Below, piece by piece: positions 59,188 to 64,000 of a stretch of DNA of 64,000 nucleotides. The DNA is from Nemertoderma westbladi (Eukaryota; Xenacoelomorpha; Nemertodermatida; Nemertodermatidae). The translations under genes and the position numbers were made by a program. The notes beneath the pieces are model-generated. The model saw only the letters and a program-made list of their open reading frames with translations, was not told the origin of the DNA and made no database searches. The stretch spans positions 1-64,000 of the forward strand of contig JAUCBJ010000866.1 of assembly GCA_032718475.1 (NCBI GenBank), written 5' to 3'. Every line of letters begins with the position of its first letter. Position 1 is the stretch's first letter.

Positions 59188-59624
59188 CGGTGACACAGAA
59201 CCATTTGAAGTGTTATGGGGCGTCCTCCAGGGAGACACACTTGCACCATTCTTGTTCATGGTATGCTTGAGCATGGTATGCGTGAGCATGTGGATGACTT
59301 CTGTTACCTGGGATCATGGATCCGGAAGTCAGGTGAGGACCTTCGAATACGTAAGGGAAAGGCATGGGCAGCCTTGAATAGTCTTTCCAGGATTTGGAAG
59401 TCACCGAGAATTAATCGGAAACTTAAGGTCCGATTATTTAGAGCAGCAGTAGTTCCAGTACTCCTCTATGGGAGTCCATGCTTTGCTCTAACTGCTGAGG
59501 ACACCAAATCTCTGGATGGCACATTCACAAGAATGCTACGCCGGGTTCATTGTGTCAAGTACAATGCACACATCTCCAACAAGACACTATATAACATTGG
59601 AGGTGTCTCACTGGTTCCCCCAAC

Positions 59625-59870
59625 TTGACACTAGAACAAAATCGCCTCCGCTTTGCAGGACATTGCTTTCGCCGTGAGGACCAGCCAGTGCATAATCTTG
59701 TACTTTGGCAGCCTCATGGAGTGAATAAGCATGGTGGACAGCCCATGACTTTGTTGAGACGCATCTTAAAGGACACTGACCTTGAAGATGCGGATGATCT
59801 AGCAAATGTCATGGGTGATAGGGAGTTGTGGCGGTGCAATTTTGTCGATAAGCCGGCACAGCATTCTTAA
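59625..59870 (+). pseudogene. LINE C-terminal segment
   Basis: The frame (LEQNRLRFAGHCFRREDQPV to DKPAQHS) equals the tail of the LINE at 46.2 kb except for scattered changes. A frameshift near 59625 (CCCAACTTGAC versus CCCAAGCTTGAC) separates it from the 59215-59628 frame. Confidence 0.88.
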
Positions 59871-59918
59871 AAATGCAGCTGCAATGCAGCATGCCGATCC
59901 TAGTAGTAGTAGTAGTAG

Positions 59919-62280
59919 TTACGCCCTACTAGTGAGTGATACCCCCCACGTGTGAGTGGTCCCTTACTAGTGAGTACTACGCCCTACTAGTGAGTGCTAT
60001 CCCTTACTAGTGAGTACTACGCCCTACTAGTGAGTGATACCTCCCATTAGTGAGCGCTGTCCCTTACTAGTGAGTACTACGCCCTACTAGTGAGTGCTAC
60101 CCCTTACTAGTGAATACTACGCCCTACTAGTGAGTGCTACCCCTACTAGTATTGCTACCCCTTACTAGTGAGTACTACGCCCTACTAGTGAGTGCTACCC
60201 ACTACTAGTGAGTGCTACCCCTTACTAGTGAGTACTACGCCCTACTAGTGAGTGCTACCCCTTACAAGTGAGTACTACGCCCTACTAGTGAGTGCTACCC
60301 CCTACTAATGAGCGCTGTCCCTTACAAGTGAGTACTACGCCCTACTAGTGAGTGCTACCCACTACTAGTGAGTGCTATCCCTTACTAATGAGTACTACGC
60401 CCTACTACTGAGTGCTACCCCTTACTAGTGAGTACTACTCCCTACTAGTGAGTGCTACCCCCTACTAGTGAGTGCTACCCCTTACTAGTGAGTACTACGC
60501 CCTACTAGTGAGTGCTACCCACTACTAGTGAGTGGCACCTCTTACTAGTGAGTACTACGCCCTACTAGTGAGTGCTACCCACTACTAGTGAGTGCTACCC
60601 CTTACTAGCGAGTACTGCGCCCTACTCGTGAGTGCTACCCCTTACTAGTGAGTGCTACCCCTTACTTGTGAGTACTACGCCCTACTAGTGAGTGCTACCC
60701 CTTACTAGTGAGTACTACTCCCTACTAGTGAGTGCTACCCCCTACTAGTGAGTGCTACCCCTTACTAGTGAGTACTACGCCCTACTAGTGAGTGCTACCC
60801 ACTACTAGTGAGTGGCACCTCTTACTAGTGAGTACTACGCCCTACTAGTGAGTGCTACCCACTACTAGTGAGTGCTACCCCTTACTAGTGAGTACTACGC
60901 CCTACTAGTGAGTGCTACCCACTACTAGTGAGTGCTACCCCTTACTAGTGAGTACTGCGCCCTACTAGTGAGTGCTACCCCTTACTAGAGAGTGCTACCC
61001 CCTGCTAGTTAGTGCTACCCCTTACTAGTGAGTACTACGCCCTACTAGTGAGTGCTACCCACTACTAGTGAGTGGCACCTCTTACTAGTGAGTACTACGC
61101 CCTACTAGTGAGTGCTACCCACTACTAGTGAGTGCTACCCCTTACTAGTGAGTACTACGCCCTACTAGTGAGTGCTACCCACTACTAGTGAGTGCTACCC
61201 CTTACTAGTGAGTACTGCGCCCTACTAGTGAGTACTACGCCCTACTAGTGAGTGCTACCCACTACTAGTGAGTGCTACCCCTTACTAGTGAGTACTACGC
61301 CCTACTAGTGAGTGCTACCCCCTGCTAGTTAGTGCTACTCCTTACTAGTGAGTACTATGCCCTACTAGTGAGTGCTATCCCCTACTAGTGAGTGCTACCC
61401 CTTACTAGTGAGTACTGCGCCCTACTAGTGAGTACTACGCCCTACTAGTGAGTGCTACCCACTACTAGTGAGTGCTACCCCTTACTAGTGAGTACTACGC
61501 CCTACTAGTGAGTACTACGCCCTACTAGTGAGTGCTACCCCCTGCTAGTTAGTGCTACTCCTTACTAGTGAGTACTATGCCCTACTAGTGAGTGCTACCC
61601 CCTACTAGTGAGTGCTACCCCTTACTAGTGAGTGCTACCCCCAGCTAGTTAGTGCTACTCCTTACTAGTGAGTACTATGCCCTACTAGTGAGTGCTACCC
61701 CCTACTAGTGAGTGCTACCCACAACTGGTGAGTGATCCCCCCGCTAGTGAGTGTTACCCCCTACTGGTTAGTGATACCCCCCGCTAGAGAGTGCTACTCC
61801 CTATTAGTGAGTGCTACCCACTACTGGTTACTGATACCCCCCGCTAGTGAGTGCTACCCCCTAATAGTGAGTGCTACCCCCTACTAGTGAGTGCTACCCA
61901 CAACTGGTGAGTGATCCCCCCGCTAGTGAGTACTACCCCTTACTAGTGAGTGCTACCCCCTACTAGTTAGTGCTACTCCTTACTAGTGAGTGCTACCCCC
62001 TAATAGTGAGTGCTACCCCCTACTAGTGAGTGCTACCCACTACTGGTTAGTGATAACCCCCGCTAGTGAGTGCTACCCCTTACTAGTGAGTGCTACCCAC
62101 TACTGGTGAGTGATACCCCCCGCTAGTGAGTGCTACCCCTACTAGTGAGTGCTACCCTCCGCTAGTGAGTGCTACCCCTTACTAGTGAGTGCTACCCACT
62201 ACTGGTTAGTGATACCCCCCGCTAGTGAGTGCTACCCCTACTAGTGAGTGCTACCCTCCGCTAGTGAGTGCTACCCCCTA
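59919..62280 (+). repeat. 20-bp splice-site minisatellite, right block, about 118 copies
   Basis: Unit: CTACTAGTGAGTGCTACCCC alternating with TTACTAGTGAGTACTACGCC, and a three-unit 60-bp higher-order form with CCACTACTAGTGAG. Almost every unit holds the hexamer GTGAGT, the donor of the exon at 56343. TACTGG and GATACCCCCCG variants dominate the last 550 bp. Confidence 0.96.
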
Positions 62281-62424
62281 CAATTACATTACATAGTACC
62301 AAAACAAATGAATTAAAACACATCGACATTTTTTCTCAAGACATTACTAAGATAGTCTGAGATTTTATATGCCAAGTACTAATTGATAAGTTTTGACATA
62401 AACTTTGATTGTTTCCTCCCTTTA
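62281..62424. other. Cav3 intron 3' end before exon 62425
   Basis: Unique A+T-rich sequence with the polypyrimidine tract TTGTTTCCTCCCTTTAG at 62408-62424. Confidence 0.8.
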
Positions 62425-62556
62425 GATACGCCGTCTCGGAGGTTGTCCTTCAGTAAGACTCCTGCAGTAGTCCTCGGAGAAGACGGATCTCGCAGGACCT
62501 CCGATTGCGAACCCGATGCTCAATTTGATGAGGACCCTGACGCTATTGATGAGTCG
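62425..62556 (+). CDS. Cav3: Cav3 exon: II-III linker, last part in window
   Basis: The acceptor CCCTTTAG ends at 62424. AT completes the aspartate codon begun at 56343, giving TPTDTPSRRLSFSKTPAVV, then a basic/acidic linker ending FDEDPDAIDES. The best donor is GTATGG at 62557. The frame stays open to a stop at 62581-62583, but that would end the protein without domains III and IV, so a splice is preferred. The exact 3' end is uncertain. No further channel exon was recognised to the window end. Confidence 0.75.
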
Positions 62557-63645
62557 GTATGGGATAGTTGTTATTATTCATAGTTATACCTCATTGCTGT
62601 AATGAATAACCGAACACTTCTATTGGTTGTAGTAAACATATTTTTATTGTCACCTAAATTGTTGTAGTGAGTAACTTCTCCATTCTCTTTCTTTCCGCCT
62701 AGTTCAATCTCTATTTCTATTTCACTCTTCCTTATCATTTCCATTTCATTCTATTGTTATCATTTTCATTTTCTTTTCTATTTCATTCATTCATAATGTC
62801 TGACACATCGGAAAACAAAGGAAAATGTACTATAGTCGAAAGAAAAACGATACGTAGAGTTACAGTATGAATATAATAAGTCCCTGTTGTGCTATGGGAC
62901 TCTATGGACCCTCTCAAACAGGAGATAAGGCTAGAGATGCATAAAATAGAAAAGTTGCGCCTCTTTAATTGGTATATTCTATGTTTCCAAGCAACCATAA
63001 AGGATACATTACACAATAAATAATAAGTACAAAATATGTTAATTATTATAATATCAAATATATATTAATACAACCAGCCCATAGTATTGCATTTTCCTAT
63101 GTTATAATTCAAGTTTGTTATCATTCAGAGTTCCATCACAAGTTATACTTACCATTGGCGTGGTTTCCATTGGATACACACGTTAAGACAGGTACGATCT
63201 TCTAATACAAATCTGTTTATAGAAAGTTGTCTCCTTGTTGCTCTGAAACATACTGAAAAGGAAGCATTTGCCTTGAACTTTGTAACAATTGTATGTATAT
63301 GTTCTCACACTATTCTCAGTATTAGGATTGGTTTGGGTTTGTCAAACCAAATTGCAAATATCATTTTGTAGTCTCTTAAAACCACGTCATTGCAGTGCCA
63401 GGTTGTTTATGACGACATGGCTATGGTTAATGTTGGTTGCTATACCTTGCTTGTTATTGTTGTGACATAATTTTAGTTGTAACTTTTAAGGTAGTAATTA
63501 GTGTGCGGGCTGTTCGAATGGGAACAATCAAGCAAACAAACAAACAGACAGACATATTTTACTTTATTATAATGTCTCACAGATAAACAACTGACCATAC
63601 ATGATTTATTATGGTACCGGACCGGGAATAGGCTAGTAATATAGT
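62557..63645. other. Cav3 intron, nothing recognised
   Basis: A pyrimidine-rich, TTTCATT-rich low-complexity stretch lies at 62685-62795. The remainder is unassigned A+T-rich sequence. No channel domain III exon was found. Confidence 0.65.
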
Positions 63646-64000
63646 TAATTCGGCAGCTTGGTATAGTGGTTCCATTCCTGTGCTTCCATTTAGGAAGCCC
63701 TTGTTCAATCCCTACATGGAGCAGCACTGTTTGGGCACAGTGCTTTAAATGCTGCAGCCTAGCCCAATCCTGGCTTTCATCCTTCAGTGGTCGATAAATG
63801 GGAACCAAGGTAACTTGGGAAACAGAGTGGAACAGTTTACTATGGAAGATCACCCATGGTGGTAAATAGGTATTCCTTTAGGAAACAGAGTGGAAGGATT
63901 TACTGTGGAAGATCACCCATGGTGGTGAACAGGTATTCCTTTAGGAAACAGAGTGGAAGGGTTTACTGTGGAAGATCACCCATGGTGGCGAACAGGCATT
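63646..64000 (+). mobile_element. tRNA-derived SINE with 63-bp internal tandem repeat (runs off the window)
   Basis: The head contains GCAGCTTGGTATAGTGGTTC (A-box-like) and CTTGTTCAATCCC (B-box-like) with tRNA-like spacing. The body GGTCGATAAATGGGAACCAA recurs at 55.8 kb. From about 63806 a 63-bp unit (GGTATTCCTTTAGGAAACAG, then TGGAAGATCACCCATGGTGG) repeats at 63869, 63932 and 63995, to the window end. Confidence 0.7.

Larger units (their letters stand above)
56517..59918 (+). mobile_element. Near full-length LINE, RT-deleted
   Basis: The 5' region 56517-57400 is untranslated or ORF1-like. APE endonuclease follows from 57435 (GNGGIGLLMNPTAHAALDKI; a frameshift near 57715; FLGDFNASLHQ; FSSDHRLIVAKV). 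RT runs from about 58630 (VKAAAKSIKTNRASGVDGVP, LVPVPKKGNLTLYGSFRGIS, VIFVDFFKALDSVSRSRMF). A stop lies at 59185-59187. After LQGDTLAPFLFM the FADD catalytic segment is missing, and the sequence resumes at the FCYLGSW region (about 59290). The C-terminus is DKPAQHS at 59868 and the tail (TAG)n. It lies inside the 20-bp array. Confidence 0.92.
546..62556 (+). other. Cav3: Gene locus (partial): T-type voltage-gated calcium channel alpha-1 subunit, Cav3 / CACNA1G-H-I orthologue
   Basis: Twelve exons on the plus strand join with compatible phases to about 938 residues. Established for the family: Cav3 forms a four-domain plasma-membrane pore opening near resting potential, with an EEDD selectivity filter. 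Seen here: both domain I (LEGW) and domain II (QEDW) filter glutamates, a full domain II S4 arginine/lysine ladder, and the conserved helix-loop-helix gating brake after IS6. Domain I S1-S4 is upstream and domains III-IV downstream of the window. Intron sizes range from about 0.4 kb to 27 kb. The large introns are filled by minisatellites, transposons and a nested minus-strand gene. The fold family is certain; vertebrate paralogue assignment (G, H or I) is not meaningful for an invertebrate sequence. Confidence 0.95.

Noticed and set aside
62425-62583. Natural C-terminus of the channel at the stop 62581-62583
   Set aside because: It would give a two-domain channel. A donor-like GTATGG precedes the stop in frame, so a downstream continuation is more likely. 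A short isoform cannot be fully excluded.

Overview
The window is eukaryotic, intron-rich, A+T-rich animal DNA. Read on the plus strand it carries the middle of one gene, a T-type (Cav3, low-voltage-activated) calcium channel alpha-1 subunit. Twelve exons between 546 and 62556 can be chained with matching splice phases. They cover domain I S5 through S6, the I-II linker with its gating brake, all of domain II, and most of the II-III linker. The first third of domain I lies upstream of the window, and domains III, IV and the C-terminus lie downstream. The protein has invertebrate features. The exact phylum cannot be fixed from the sequence alone. Intronic minisatellites seeded at 5' splice sites fit my recollection of amphioxus introns, but that is only a hint.

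A second gene lies on the minus strand inside the 18314-28171 channel intron. Its four exons (27389 down to 21386) join in phase into a 289-residue protein that I do not recognise.

Roughly a third of the window is tandem minisatellite: units of 42, 118, 26, 31, 13, 17, 66, 39, 26 and 20 bp. Two of these arrays (39 bp after the exon ending at 29114, 20 bp after the exon ending at 56343) begin exactly at a channel exon/intron junction. They repeat the 5' splice site, so each carries roughly a hundred or more decoy donors. A third array (26 bp, 52.9-55.05 kb) grew out of reverse-transcriptase coding sequence inside a dead LINE copy.

The 39-bp array is interrupted by three insertions. The first is a BEL/Pao LTR retrotransposon (37400-45319) with the remnant of a second unit sharing its 5' LTR, bounded by a 5-bp target duplication. 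The second is a 5'-truncated LINE (46227-47092). The third is a 1.9-kb unrelated block (47631-49530) that contains a Harbinger-like MITE. A long LINE of the same family as the truncated one, which has lost the reverse-transcriptase catalytic motif, splits the 20-bp array. Older LINE remains lie at 6.9-9.7 kb (minus strand), 14.0-14.6 kb, and 51.9-55.4 kb. A tRNA-derived SINE with an internal 63-bp tandem repeat ends the window.

Layout: 0.5-3.2 kb domain I exons; 3.2-11.8 kb intron with the 42-bp array and a dead LINE; 11.8-18.3 kb I-II linker and domain II S1-S5 exons; 18.3-28.2 kb intron with the 26-bp array and the nested gene; 28.2-29.1 kb domain II pore and start of the II-III linker; 29.1-56.2 kb giant intron of array and transposons; 56.2-62.6 kb two linker exons separated by the LINE and the 20-bp array; 62.6-64 kb intron.
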